The notes: generated by a model from the letters alone, not told the origin. Shown: positions 26,167 through 34,472, counted from the first letter of the stretch. The stretch: 64,000 nt of DNA from Humitalea rosea (GCF_003253705.1 NZ_QKYU01000004.1:1-64000); one strand, 5' to 3'. Numbers and translations are program-made.

Positions 26167-26958
26167 CTACGGCGCCTCCGGCATGTTGCGCTGCAGACGC
26201 TCGATGGCGGCGGTGATCTCCCGGCTCGCCTGCTTCAGCGCGGGCACCAGCTCCTCCACCAGCGCAGCCTGGCTGACGGCCGAGCGGAAGTAGGTGAGCC
26301 CGATGGTGCCGGCGACCGACCCGCCCAGCAGGATCGGGACCGCGACGGTGTCGGAGGAGCGCGGCTCCACCTTCGGATCGCGCAGCGCATACCCTTGGCC
26401 CCGCACCTCCGCGATCATCTCGCGCACCACGCGCTCCAGCTTCGGCGGGTTGTCCTCCGGGTCGCTCGAGGCTGCCAGCAGGCGAAGCAGGATGCGCAGC
26501 TCCTCCTCAGGGCACCAGGCGAGATAGGCGCGGCCCAGCGCGCGGGTCACCAGGCTGTGGCGCACGCCGATCGTCGCGTGGAAGGGGGATACGGTGCTGC
26601 TGGCCGCGGTGCTGACGCTGATGGCGATGCGTCCCCCATCCGGCACCGCGATCGCCGCCGGCCAGCGCAGGCGACGTGTGAGGTCCGACGCCCAGGGCCG
26701 CCCGGCCTCCGCCACCAGCGGCCCGCCGTGGAATCCCGCACTCAGCGCCTGCACGTCGGAGGTGACGCGATAGCCGATCCCGCGCTCCCCCTTCGTCACC
26801 AGACCGGCCGTTTTCAGCGTGCCGAGCAGGCGCATGATGGTCGGCTTGGGCAGCAGGGTTGCCTGATGGAGCTGGTCCACCGTGGTGTTCTGCTGCCTGT
26901 TCAGCTCCCGCAGGATCGACAGGGCCCGCAGGACGGATTGTACCGGCGGGTCGCTCAG
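26167..26958 (-). CDS. IclR-family transcriptional regulator (island copy 2), probable CTG start
   Basis: A 263-residue paralogue of the IclR protein at 16771-17562, with SVLRALSILRELNRQQNTTVDQLHQATLLPKPTIMRLLGTL arranged identically and a GAF-like effector domain. To match the paralogue from its first residue the frame must begin at a CTG (26956-26958), which overlaps the stop of the preceding quinone oxidoreductase gene as CTGA, just as ATGA or GTGA overlaps elsewhere. No ATG, GTG or TTG is available in that position; the next candidates (GTG before DQLH, ATG later) would remove the first helix. I therefore infer a non-canonical start. It probably recognises ATTCC-N7-GGAAT together with its paralogue. 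Confidence 0.85.
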   Translation of the reverse strand: MSDPPVQSVLRALSILRELNRQQNTTVDQLHQATLLPKPTIMRLLGTLKTAGLVTKGERGIGYRVTSDVQALSAGFHGGPLVAEAGRPWASDLTRRLRWPAAIAVPDGGRIAISVSTAASSTVSPFHATIGVRHSLVTRALGRAYLAWCPEEELRILLRLLAASSDPEDNPPKLERVVREMIAEVRGQGYALRDPKVEPRSSDTVAVPILLGGSVAGTIGLTYFRSAVSQAALVEELVPALKQASREITAAIERLQRNMPEAP

Positions 26959-27971
26959 GGCTTTGGCTCGGGTATGGTCTCCGCCAGATCGGAGACGGTC
27001 AGCACCAGCTTGCCGATCTGGGCGTTGGCGTCGAGCACCGCCTGGGCCGCCGCCGCCGCCTCCAGCGCATACACACCGCAGATATGGGTGCGGATGCGGC
27101 CCTCCGCCAGCAGCGGCCAGACCTGCGCCACCAGCTCCCGCGCGATCCGGCCCTTGTAGGCCGGTGGGCGCGAACGCAGGGTGGAGCCGGTCAGGGTCAG
27201 GCGCCGGATATAGACCTCCCGCGTGCTGATCTCCGCCTTCGGTGCGCGATGGCTGCCGATCAGCACCAGCCGGCCGTCGGGGGCCAGCAATCCCATCTCC
27301 AGCGGGGTGTAGTCGCCGCCCTGGGAGTCCAGGATCACGTCCACCCCGGCGCCGAGGGTCAGGGCGCGCACCTGCTCCGGCCAGTCGGCCTCGCGGTAGT
27401 CGACGCCATGGTGCGCGCCATATTCCAGGCAGATCGCGCGCTTTTCGGCCGAACTGCTGGTGGCGATGACGGTGGCGTTGCGGAGTTCCCTTGCCATCTG
27501 GATCGCCGCGAGGCCGACTCCGCTGGTCCCGCCCTGCACCAGCAGCGTCTCATCCTCGGCCAGGCGGCCGAGCCAGAAGACGTTGTTCCAGGCGGTGAAG
27601 AATACCTCCGGGAGCGTCGCCGCCATCGCGAAGCTGAAGCCCCACGGGATGGGCATGCATTGCGGCGCCGGCACCAGGCAGAACTCCGCGTAGCCGCCCC
27701 CGGAGACCAGCGCGCAGACCGCGTCACCCGGGCGCGGCCAGGTAACCCCGGGTGCCACCGCCTCCACCACGCCGGCGACGTCGAGGCCGGGGATGTCGGT
27801 GATACCGGGCGGCGGCGGGTAGAGGCCCTTGCGCTGCTGCACATCGGGCCGGTTCACGCCGGCGGCGGCGACGCGGACCAGCACCTCGTCCGGGCCACAC
27901 TCAGGCACCGGCCGCTCCGTCAGCGCCAGCACATCCGGCCCACCATGGCCCCGGATCTCGATCGCCCGCAT
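26955..27971 (-). CDS. NAD(P)H:quinone oxidoreductase (zinc-free MDR family)
   Basis: A 338-residue medium-chain reductase of the quinone oxidoreductase type: MRAIEIRGHGGPDVLALTE at the start, NRPDVQQRKGLYPPPPG, the family signature around DAVCALVSGGGYAEF, and the NADPH-binding motif GGTSGVGLAAIQMA near residue 150. Lack of the zinc-binding Cys cluster puts it with quinone oxidoreductases or enoyl reductases. The ATG at 27971 gives the family start. It is the first gene of a two-gene operon with the IclR gene, driven from the intergenic region holding a 33-bp hairpin-like palindrome. Redox partner or substrate unknown. Confidence 0.88.
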   Translation of the reverse strand: MRAIEIRGHGGPDVLALTERPVPECGPDEVLVRVAAAGVNRPDVQQRKGLYPPPPGITDIPGLDVAGVVEAVAPGVTWPRPGDAVCALVSGGGYAEFCLVPAPQCMPIPWGFSFAMAATLPEVFFTAWNNVFWLGRLAEDETLLVQGGTSGVGLAAIQMARELRNATVIATSSSAEKRAICLEYGAHHGVDYREADWPEQVRALTLGAGVDVILDSQGGDYTPLEMGLLAPDGRLVLIGSHRAPKAEISTREVYIRRLTLTGSTLRSRPPAYKGRIARELVAQVWPLLAEGRIRTHICGVYALEAAAAAQAVLDANAQIGKLVLTVSDLAETIPEPKP

Positions 27972-28035
27972 GCGTCCCCCATCCTCATGTTCGTAGCCCA
28001 CCTAAGCACGGCCTGCCGAAGCGGCACGGTGAAGA

Positions 28036-28068
28036 GACGCGGCATTCCGACATGCGGAATGCCGCGTC
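28036..28068. promoter_or_regulatory. long palindrome with IclR operator core, site E
   Basis: Two perfect 14-bp arms (28036-28049 and 28055-28068) with a 5-bp spacer. The centre is ATTCC-GACATGC-GGAAT (28044-28060), the same palindrome as sites A and D. It lies between the divergent quinone oxidoreductase/IclR operon (start 27971) and the Bug/amidohydrolase operon (start 28143), an ideal place for two-way control. Confidence 0.75.
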
Positions 28069-28142
28069 GGCGCGCTGGATGGCATCGCCGAACCCTCTAG
28101 GCTGCATCGAAAGGCGCAGATCATGCGCCGTGGAGGGAACCT

Positions 28143-29147
28143 ATGCTGCCTGGCCCGGCTTCGGCTGCCCAACTGCCATTCGCCGCCCTTCGGCGCCGTG
28201 CCCTGCTGGCGGCGGGCCTTGGAGCGCTCGCAGCACCTGCCGTCGCGCAGGAGCCCTGGCCGACCCGTACCACGCGCATCATCGTGCCCTTCGCACCCGG
28301 CGGCACGACCGACATTCCGGCGCGGATCATCGCGGACCATCTGACCCGAAAACTTGGCAAGCCCTTCGTGGTGGAAAACCGCTCAGGCGCCGGTGGCGCA
28401 CTGGGCATTCGCATGGTGGCGCAGGCAAACGATGGCCATACCTTGCTGCACAGCACCTCCGCGGTGGCAATCCTGCCAGCCCTGCAGCGCAATCCCGGCT
28501 TCGATTCATTGGCCGACCTGGTTCCGATCACCATGACCGCCGCATCGCCCATCCTTTTGGTCGTGCGGGATGATTCGCCGTTCCGTGATCTTGCGAGTTT
28601 CATCGACGCGGCGCGGGCTGAGCCTGGCAAGATCAGCTTCGGCACCTCTGGTATCGGCACCACCGTCCACCTGGCGGGTGAGTTGCTGCGCGTGCGAGCC
28701 GGCCTGGATCTGCTGCATGTGCCCTATCGCGGCTCGGCGCCCTCCGCGACGGCTCTGCTGGCCGGGGAGGTCGATGCCGGATTTCTCAGCCCAATCGAGG
28801 TGCTGCCGCATATCCGGGCCGGGCGGCTGCGCGCGCTCGCCAGTTGCGCACGCAACCGCAGCGCCCTGCTGCCGGATACGCCCTGCATCCCGGAACTCGT
28901 GCCGGGCTACGATGGCGTGCAGCTCTGGTTTGGTCTGTTCGGGCCGCGCGACCTGCCACCCAGCGTCGTCGTGACGCTGATGCGGGAACTGGCACCGCTG
29001 CGCACAGGCTCAATGCTGGCGGAGCGCATGGCCGAGCTCGGCGCCGAGACGCTGCTTGACGGCCCGGACGTGCTGGCCGCGCGCATGCGCAACGAGGTAC
29101 CGCTCTGGCAAAGCCTTGCAGAGCGTGCAGGGATACCGCGCGAATGA
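28143..29147 (+). CDS. Bug-family (TctC) periplasmic substrate-binding protein
   Basis: A 334-residue receptor with a signal region of about 35 residues (basic RRRALLAAGLGALAAPAVAQ). Bug motifs: TRIIVPFAPGGTTDIPAR, FVVENRSGAGGALGI, VPYRGSAPSATALLAGEVDAGF. First gene of a rightward operon followed, with a 4-bp ATGA overlap, by an amidohydrolase. The ATG is 75 bp from palindrome site E, so expression is likely IclR-controlled. A cognate membrane transporter is not present in the window. Confidence 0.9.
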   Translation: MLPGPASAAQLPFAALRRRALLAAGLGALAAPAVAQEPWPTRTTRIIVPFAPGGTTDIPARIIADHLTRKLGKPFVVENRSGAGGALGIRMVAQANDGHTLLHSTSAVAILPALQRNPGFDSLADLVPITMTAASPILLVVRDDSPFRDLASFIDAARAEPGKISFGTSGIGTTVHLAGELLRVRAGLDLLHVPYRGSAPSATALLAGEVDAGFLSPIEVLPHIRAGRLRALASCARNRSALLPDTPCIPELVPGYDGVQLWFGLFGPRDLPPSVVVTLMRELAPLRTGSMLAERMAELGAETLLDGPDVLAARMRNEVPLWQSLAERAGIPRE

Positions 29148-29965
29148 ACCAGAACACCGACGCCAACGACACGCCGCTCGTGGACACGCATTTCCACCTC
29201 TACACGACTGACATGCCGATCACCCCCTGGGCATGGCACCACCCGCCCGAGGATGCCTCGGCCGAGCAGTTCATCCGGCTGATGGACCAGCATGGCGTCG
29301 GCTTCGGCGTGGTCGCGGCGGCGAGCCTTTATGGCCAGTACAACGACTACGTCATCCGCTCCTTGCGCCAGTATCCCCGCCTCCGCGGCACCGCCTTCGT
29401 GCTGCCGGAGACAGATATGTACACGCTGGAACGCATGAAGGCCGACGGCATCGTCGGCATCCGGCTGTTCTTCCGCCGCGTGCCGAACCCGCCGGACCTC
29501 AATTCCCCAGAATACAAGCTGCTGCTGCGACGGGTGCGCGACCTGGACTGGCACGTACATACGCTGGTCAGCGGATCGGCGCTGCCGGAGGTGATCAAGG
29601 CCGTGGAAGGCGCCGGCGTGAAGCTGGTGATCGATCATTTCGGCAAGCCGGATGAGCAGCTCGGCGTCAACTGCCCGGGCTTCAAGGCCGTACTGGCGGC
29701 GGTGGAGCGCGGCCGCACCTGGGTGAAGATGTCGGCTGGCTTTCGCATGCCCTCGCGCGAGGCGGCGCGCAGCTATGCACAGGCGCTGCTGCGTGTCTCG
29801 GGCGGGGAACGGCTGATGTGGGGCAGCGACTGGCCCTTCGCCGCCTTCGAAGGCCAGACGAGCTACGGCCAAGCCATCGCCGATCTGCATGACTGGGTTC
29901 CGGATGCGGCGACGCGCCGGCTGATCTCGGGCGACACGCCAATGCGCCTCTATTTCGGCGCCTGA
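29144..29965 (+). CDS. amidohydrolase family protein (LigI/amidohydrolase-2 type)
   Basis: A 273-residue TIM-barrel hydrolase. DTHFHLY near residue 12 is the first metal motif, KLVIDHFGKPD the middle one, and RLMWGSDWPF holds the catalytic Asp near residue 225. It is the third such enzyme in the island. The start overlaps the Bug receptor stop by 4 bp, coupling uptake and hydrolysis; a second Bug receptor follows after 29 bp. Lactone or amide hydrolysis, or decarboxylation of the imported acid, is the likely role, without knowledge of the substrate. Confidence 0.88.
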   Translation: MNQNTDANDTPLVDTHFHLYTTDMPITPWAWHHPPEDASAEQFIRLMDQHGVGFGVVAAASLYGQYNDYVIRSLRQYPRLRGTAFVLPETDMYTLERMKADGIVGIRLFFRRVPNPPDLNSPEYKLLLRRVRDLDWHVHTLVSGSALPEVIKAVEGAGVKLVIDHFGKPDEQLGVNCPGFKAVLAAVERGRTWVKMSAGFRMPSREAARSYAQALLRVSGGERLMWGSDWPFAAFEGQTSYGQAIADLHDWVPDAATRRLISGDTPMRLYFGA

Positions 29966-29994
29966 CCACGAAAAGCAAAAAAGGGAGAACACCA

Positions 29995-30978
29995 ATGTCC
30001 AGCATCACCCGGCGGCAGTTCGGTGGAATTGCACTTGGCGCGGGCCTTGCCGCGGCATCGCATCCGGCCTCGGCAGAGGCCTGGCCGAACCATCCCGTCA
30101 CCGTCATCGTCCCCTGGCCGGCCGGCGGCTCGACCGACGTGCTGGCGCGCTCCGTCACGCGCCGGTTCTCTGAGCAGTTCGGCCAGGCCTTCGTGGTGGA
30201 GAACCGCTCCGGCGCGAGCGGCAATATCGGCGTGGCGGTCGTCGCGCGCGCGACGCCGGACGGGCACACGCTGATGATCACCACCAACGGCCCGATCACC
30301 AACAATACGATGCTGTTCAAGTCGATGCCGTACAACCCCACGACCGACCTGACGCCGATCGCGCTACTGGCGGAACTGCCGATCGTCATCGCGGCACGCA
30401 GCCAGGCGCCCTACCGCACGCTGCAAGAGCTGGTCACCTATGCCAAGGCGAACCCGGACAAGGTGAATTGCGGCACGCCCCCACTGGGCTCGGTTGCGCA
30501 TCTCGCGGTCGAATTGCTGATGCATCGCACCGGCATCCGGCTGAACCTGGTCCCCTATCGCGGCTCAGCGCCGCTGACCAACGACCTGCTGGCCGGATCG
30601 GTGGACATGGCGCTCGACCTGGTCACGACCTATCTGCCGCATATCCAGGCCGGCACGGTGCGCGCGCTCGCCGTCACCTCCACCGCGCCGATCCCGCAGC
30701 TGCCGGACACGCTGCCGGTGCAGGCGCAGGGCGTGCCGGATTACCAGGCCACAGGCTGGATCTCGCTGCTTGGCCCGGCAGGGTTGCCGCAAGAGATCGT
30801 CGGGCGGTTGAACACCGCGAGCAATACCTATCTCGCGCTCGACGAGACCAAGTCGCTGCTGGCGCCTCTGGGCCTTACGCCACTCGGCGGAACGCCGGCC
30901 GATCTGACACAGCGGATGGTGGCGGAGGTCGAGCAGTGGCGGCCGATCATCGCGGCCGCCGGTATCTCGATCGAATAG
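29995..30978 (+). CDS. Bug-family (TctC) periplasmic substrate-binding protein
   Basis: A 327-residue receptor. MSSITRRQFGGIALGAGLAAASHPASAE is a twin-arginine signal, the cleanest Tat-type sequence among the receptors here. Bug motifs follow: VTVIVPWPAGGSTDVLAR, FVVENRSGASGNIG, PDGHTLMITTNG, VPYRGSAPLTNDLLAGSVDM. Good Shine-Dalgarno (GGGAG) precedes the ATG. It is third in the rightward operon between an amidohydrolase and a D-2-hydroxyacid dehydrogenase gene. Confidence 0.9.
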   Translation: MSSITRRQFGGIALGAGLAAASHPASAEAWPNHPVTVIVPWPAGGSTDVLARSVTRRFSEQFGQAFVVENRSGASGNIGVAVVARATPDGHTLMITTNGPITNNTMLFKSMPYNPTTDLTPIALLAELPIVIAARSQAPYRTLQELVTYAKANPDKVNCGTPPLGSVAHLAVELLMHRTGIRLNLVPYRGSAPLTNDLLAGSVDMALDLVTTYLPHIQAGTVRALAVTSTAPIPQLPDTLPVQAQGVPDYQATGWISLLGPAGLPQEIVGRLNTASNTYLALDETKSLLAPLGLTPLGGTPADLTQRMVAEVEQWRPIIAAAGISIE

Positions 30979-31002
30979 CCGCCGCACAGGAGACCGCTCA
31001 TC

Positions 31003-31962
31003 GTGTTCCGTCGTCCCGGCGTCACCAATGGCGCCATTGGCAGCGTGCCCTACATGCGCGAGCTCATCCTCGCCGAATACCCCGAGGCGAGGTTCAACGA
31101 GGACATCCGCCACCGGATGGGGGAGGACGAGATCATCGCCTTCCTCTTCGACTGCGACAGCGCAATCATGGGCGGCGATGTGGTGAATGATCGCGTGCTG
31201 GACGCGCTGCCGAACATCCGCAGCATCGGCATCTTCGGGGTCGGGCTGAACACGGTGGATCTGGCGGCCTGCCAGCGCCACGGCGTGCGTCTGGGCTTCA
31301 CGCCCGGCGTCAACCGCCTGGCGGTGGCAGAGCTCGCGCTATGCTTCATGATTGCCGGGCTGCGCTGGGTGGCGCCGCTCAGCCTGGCGATGCGCAATGG
31401 CGAAAGGCCGCGCACCCGCGTAGGCCGCAGCCTGACCGGCCGCGTCGTCGGGCTGCATGGCTGCGGCAACATCGGCAAGGAGGTGGTGCGCCTGCTCAAG
31501 CCCTTTGGCTGCACGATCATTGCCCACGACCTGCGCGACTACCCCGAGTTCTACCGTGCCAACGGCATCACTCCGGTCTCCTTCGACGAGTTGCTGGAGC
31601 GGTCGGAGGTGCTGTCGCTGCACATCCCGCGCAGCCGCGCGACCGAGAAGCTCTACGGCGCGGAGGTGCTGGGCCGCCTGCGGCCGGATTGCGTCCTGGT
31701 CAATACCTGCCGCGGCGGCATCGTGGATGAGGACGCGCTGCTGGCGCGTCTGGAATCCAGGCAGCTTGTCGCCGCCTGCATCGACGTCTTCGCGCAGGAG
31801 CCACCGGACAATGACCGGCTCCTGCGCCACCCCAACCTGCTCTCCACCCCGCATGCCGGCGCCAGCACCAAGGAAGCCCGGATCGCAATGGTCGAAGCCG
31901 CGCTGCACGGGCTGCGCGAAGGTGAGCTGGTCGATCCCGCAAGATTCACGGACTACCTGTAG
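31003..31962 (+). CDS. D-2-hydroxyacid dehydrogenase family protein
   Basis: A 319-residue NAD-dependent dehydrogenase of the phosphoglycerate dehydrogenase type. The dinucleotide motif is GLHGCGNIGK (about residue 149), the catalytic Arg lies in NTCRGGIVDEDAL, the Glu in FAQEPPDND and the His in LLSTPHAGAS. Start is GTG at 31003 with AGGAGA upstream. It likely oxidises a 2-hydroxy acid, or reduces a 2-oxo acid, arising from the imported compound. It is fourth in the rightward operon, 24 bp after the Bug receptor gene. Its exact substrate is not predictable. Confidence 0.9.
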   Translation: MFRRPGVTNGAIGSVPYMRELILAEYPEARFNEDIRHRMGEDEIIAFLFDCDSAIMGGDVVNDRVLDALPNIRSIGIFGVGLNTVDLAACQRHGVRLGFTPGVNRLAVAELALCFMIAGLRWVAPLSLAMRNGERPRTRVGRSLTGRVVGLHGCGNIGKEVVRLLKPFGCTIIAHDLRDYPEFYRANGITPVSFDELLERSEVLSLHIPRSRATEKLYGAEVLGRLRPDCVLVNTCRGGIVDEDALLARLESRQLVAACIDVFAQEPPDNDRLLRHPNLLSTPHAGASTKEARIAMVEAALHGLREGELVDPARFTDYL

Positions 31963-31978
31963 ACGAAGGAAAAACACG

Positions 31979-32416
31979 ATGGTCATCGACGAGCTGCGCA
32001 TCCGGCAGGAGCTTGAGGTGTTGAACATTGCCTTCTGGCGCGATGTCGATTCCAATTGGGGACGCGAGGCGCACGAGCATTTCACCGAGGATGGCGTCTA
32101 CACCACCAGCCATAAATCCCGAAAGGGACGCGAGGAAATCCGCAGCTTCTACTCGGAGCGGCATGGGCGTGGGGAGCGCGTGGCGCGGCACCTCATCCAC
32201 AACTTCCACGTCACCGTGCAGGATGCGGACCATGCGACGGCGGAGTGGACCCTGTGCCTCTATGCCGAAGATGGCGTGGCGCCGCTGCTATCGGAGCCAC
32301 CGATCCTGATCGGCGCGGTGACGGACGAATGCATGCGTGGCAAGGACGGCCGCTGGCGCTACGCCTCCCGCACGACCAAGCCCCTGTTCAAGGGCAGCCG
32401 CCCCACCTCGGGCTGA
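31979..32416 (+). CDS. nuclear transport factor 2 / SnoaL-like protein
   Basis: A 145-residue cone-shaped alpha/beta-barrel protein. The start IDELRIRQELEVLNIAFWRDVD and WGREAHEHFTEDGVY followed by GREEIRSFYSERHGRG are typical of SnoaL_4-like proteins; members include dehydratases, isomerases and small subunits of ring hydroxylases, and many are of unknown function. An AAGGAAAAA site precedes the ATG. Last gene of the rightward operon, 16 bp after the 2-hydroxyacid dehydrogenase gene, and followed by a hairpin. Confidence 0.85.
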   Translation: MVIDELRIRQELEVLNIAFWRDVDSNWGREAHEHFTEDGVYTTSHKSRKGREEIRSFYSERHGRGERVARHLIHNFHVTVQDADHATAEWTLCLYAEDGVAPLLSEPPILIGAVTDECMRGKDGRWRYASRTTKPLFKGSRPTSG

Positions 32417-32427
32417 GCTTCGTGGCT

Positions 32428-32452
32428 GCGCCAGGCCCCGAAGACCTGGCGC
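32428..32452. terminator. hairpin between convergent genes
   Basis: GCGCCAGG and CCTGGCGC form a perfect 8-bp stem with a 9-base loop, 11 bp after the SnoaL-like stop and before the convergent cupin gene end. No T-run follows on either strand, so it would be a weak or Rho-assisted terminator. Confidence 0.4.
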
Positions 32453-32618
32453 GGCCGCTGGCGTGCCGGACGACGCTCATCAGCTGCCGCTGCGGACGGG
32501 GGGCGCAGAAATGAAGGCCGGTCATGACAGGACACGCGCAGGACGCGCCGGGCCACCGGGACCGGCGCGATCTGCTGGTAGAGACCCCTGTCGCGCCTTG
32601 CGGCTTCGAGCGAGGCTG

Positions 32619-33521
32619 TCAGCCGTGCGGCAGCGGGTAGTCCGCCGCGTTCAGCACCCAGCCCGGCTTGGCCGAGAAATCCACGCGCGGCGGGCAGAAG
32701 ATGTCCACCATCTGCCCTGCCTCCTCCGCACGCGAGGTGTGGATGCTGGGCGGCGGAATGACGGTGACCGAGGGCGCCTTGCAGAGCTCATGCTCATCCT
32801 CGCGCCACAGCGTCATGTCGGTGGTCCAGGGCCAGCGGATGTGGTGGGTGTAGGAGCCGTTCAGCACCAGCGAGCATTGCTCGAAGTCATCATGGTGATG
32901 CGGCGACAGCTTGCGGATGTCGCGCGGTCCGGCGGCGGGATCGAGGTAGTTCACCATGAAGGTGGTGCAGCGCCAGATGCGGCCGAAGCGCCCGGGCTCC
33001 TTCGGTACATCCAATGTGTAGCTGCGGATGCGGAAGCCGTCGGGCGGCGTCGGCCAATCCTGCAGCGGGGGGATGCGCGGGTCCGGCTCCAGGTAACCGG
33101 CGGCGTTGCTGCATTGCGCGGCGAGATCGGCGGAGCGCGGGGTGAACAGCCGCACGATGCGGCCGGCGCCGTTGAACGTGATGCTGCTGTCGCCGGGAGG
33201 AATGAAGGCGAGCGAGTGGCCCTCGACCGTCTTGGTCTCCGCACCCGCCATGATGGTGGCGGAAAGCCCGGGGTCGGGCAGCAGCAGCACGTATTCATCG
33301 GGCTGCGCCTGGCGCGCCAGCACGGCGCCGGCGGTCACCTCCGAATAGGCGATGATGAAGTTGCGGCCGCGCGCGAACCAGCTGCGGATGCCGTCGGCAT
33401 CCTCCTGCGGCTCGGTCTCGTAGAACTTCGCGTAATCGGCGGGCGCATAGGCGCCCGCCACGATCCCGGCGCTGCCGGCCGGGGCGAGTGCGGCACGGGG
33501 GTCGGAGGCGTCATAGGCCAT
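32619..33521 (-). CDS. cupin-like protein
   Basis: A 300-residue protein with two cupin-like halves. The C-terminal half has KLSPHHHDDFEQCSLVLNG, a cupin metal motif with clustered His and an acidic residue, and later SVTVIPPPSIHTSRA, giving the final His. The N-terminal half has LAFIPPGDSSITFNG. I do not recognise a named enzyme. The ATG at 33521 has GGGAGCA upstream. The palindrome TGTTCTG-N5-CAGAACA lies 22 bp before its start, the same as upstream of the HpaI-type aldolase, so all are probably under the adjacent IclR regulator. A role as a dioxygenase, isomerase or decarboxylase in the aldolase pathway is possible. Confidence 0.75.
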   Translation of the reverse strand: MAYDASDPRAALAPAGSAGIVAGAYAPADYAKFYETEPQEDADGIRSWFARGRNFIIAYSEVTAGAVLARQAQPDEYVLLLPDPGLSATIMAGAETKTVEGHSLAFIPPGDSSITFNGAGRIVRLFTPRSADLAAQCSNAAGYLEPDPRIPPLQDWPTPPDGFRIRSYTLDVPKEPGRFGRIWRCTTFMVNYLDPAAGPRDIRKLSPHHHDDFEQCSLVLNGSYTHHIRWPWTTDMTLWREDEHELCKAPSVTVIPPPSIHTSRAEEAGQMVDIFCPPRVDFSAKPGWVLNAADYPLPHG

Positions 33522-33542
33522 GGATGCTGCTCCCACAGTTTA

Positions 33543-33561
33543 TGTTCTGATAAACAGAACA
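33543..33561. promoter_or_regulatory. putative IclR operator TGTTCTG-N5-CAGAACA, copy 1
   Basis: TGTTCTG-ATAAA-CAGAACA, a perfect inverted repeat extended by A/T at both ends, 22 bp upstream of the cupin start and 30 bp from the IclR stop. The same arms and spacing occur at 34454-34472. Confidence 0.7.
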
Positions 33562-33590
33562 TTGTTCCTTGTGTGGGGACAGTTTTGTTG

Positions 33591-34382
33591 TCACGTCGCG
33601 GTGCTGTCAACTGCCCATCCAAGCCGCTCCGAGATCCGCGCGGCGCTGTCCCTCACCTGGCGGATCTGCTCCGCTGCGGGCTCCCGCCGGATGAACTGGA
33701 TCGAGCCAAGGATGGCGATGGCCCCAACCATGCCGCCGCCGCCCTCGAAGATCGGTGCCGCCAATGCGTTGACGCCGACCAGGCTTTCCTCCGCCGCCGT
33801 CGCCCAGCCCTGGGCGCGGATGCGCTCCAACTCGGCCCGCAGCAGGTCCGGGTCGGTGATGGTGTAGGGGGTCCGCAGGTCGAGGCGCGACAGCAGCACA
33901 CGTTCGCGCAGGGCCGCGTCCGCATGCGCCAAGGCAAGCTTGCCCTGCGCCGTGCAATGCGGCGCCATCAACCCGCCGGACTTCACCGAGATCTCGATCG
34001 TGTCCTGTCCTGGAAGGTTTGCCAGCACCACCGCGCCGGACGGCTCCGCGCGGCTCAGCACGACCGATTGCCCGACCCGGTCGCGCAGCGCGCGCATCTC
34101 ATCCCGCGCCATGGTCGCGAGGTCGAAATTCTCCGAGACGGCGCGGCCCAAGGTCACCAGGCGATGGCCGATGCGATAGCGTTCCTGCACCTGCACGATG
34201 TAGCCGGCCTCCAGCAGCGTACGCAGATGCCGGTGGATGCGGCTCTTGGTGGTCTCCAGCGCGCGCGCGAGTTCGGTGACGCCGACATCGCCGCGCTGCC
34301 GCGCCAGATGTTCCAGGATCAGGAAGGCCATGGCGACGGCCTGCAGCCCCTCACCCCGTGTCGGCCCATCGATGCGCGGCAT
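33591..34382 (-). CDS. IclR-family transcriptional regulator
   Basis: A 263-residue regulator from the third IclR branch in the window: winged helix GVTELARALETTKSRIHRHLRTLLEAGYIVQ (roughly residues 35-65), then a GAF-like effector domain with CTAQGKLALA and a C-terminal helix. It is unlike the two island paralogues. The ATG at 34382 is chosen; the long upstream frame crosses the divergent gene's promoter. It sits between the cupin and HpaI aldolase genes, with one operator copy on either side (33543-33561, 34454-34472), so it probably represses both transcripts and itself. Effector unknown, maybe the aldolase substrate. Confidence 0.9.
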   Translation of the reverse strand: MPRIDGPTRGEGLQAVAMAFLILEHLARQRGDVGVTELARALETTKSRIHRHLRTLLEAGYIVQVQERYRIGHRLVTLGRAVSENFDLATMARDEMRALRDRVGQSVVLSRAEPSGAVVLANLPGQDTIEISVKSGGLMAPHCTAQGKLALAHADAALRERVLLSRLDLRTPYTITDPDLLRAELERIRAQGWATAAEESLVGVNALAAPIFEGGGGMVGAIAILGSIQFIRREPAAEQIRQVRDSAARISERLGWAVDSTAT

Positions 34383-34453
34383 GGCGTCACTCCTCAGGCG
34401 GCCGGCTTGACAGTCGGGGCGGCGGCGGCACATGTTTCTGCTGATAGATCTCT

Positions 34454-34472
34454 TGTTCTGTCTAACAGAACA
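34454..34472. promoter_or_regulatory. putative IclR operator TGTTCTG-N5-CAGAACA, copy 2
   Basis: TGTTCTG-TCTAA-CAGAACA lies between the divergent IclR (start 34382) and aldolase (start 34510) genes. Arms are identical to the copy at 33543-33561; in this copy one further base pair (T/A) extends each arm inwards. Confidence 0.75.
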
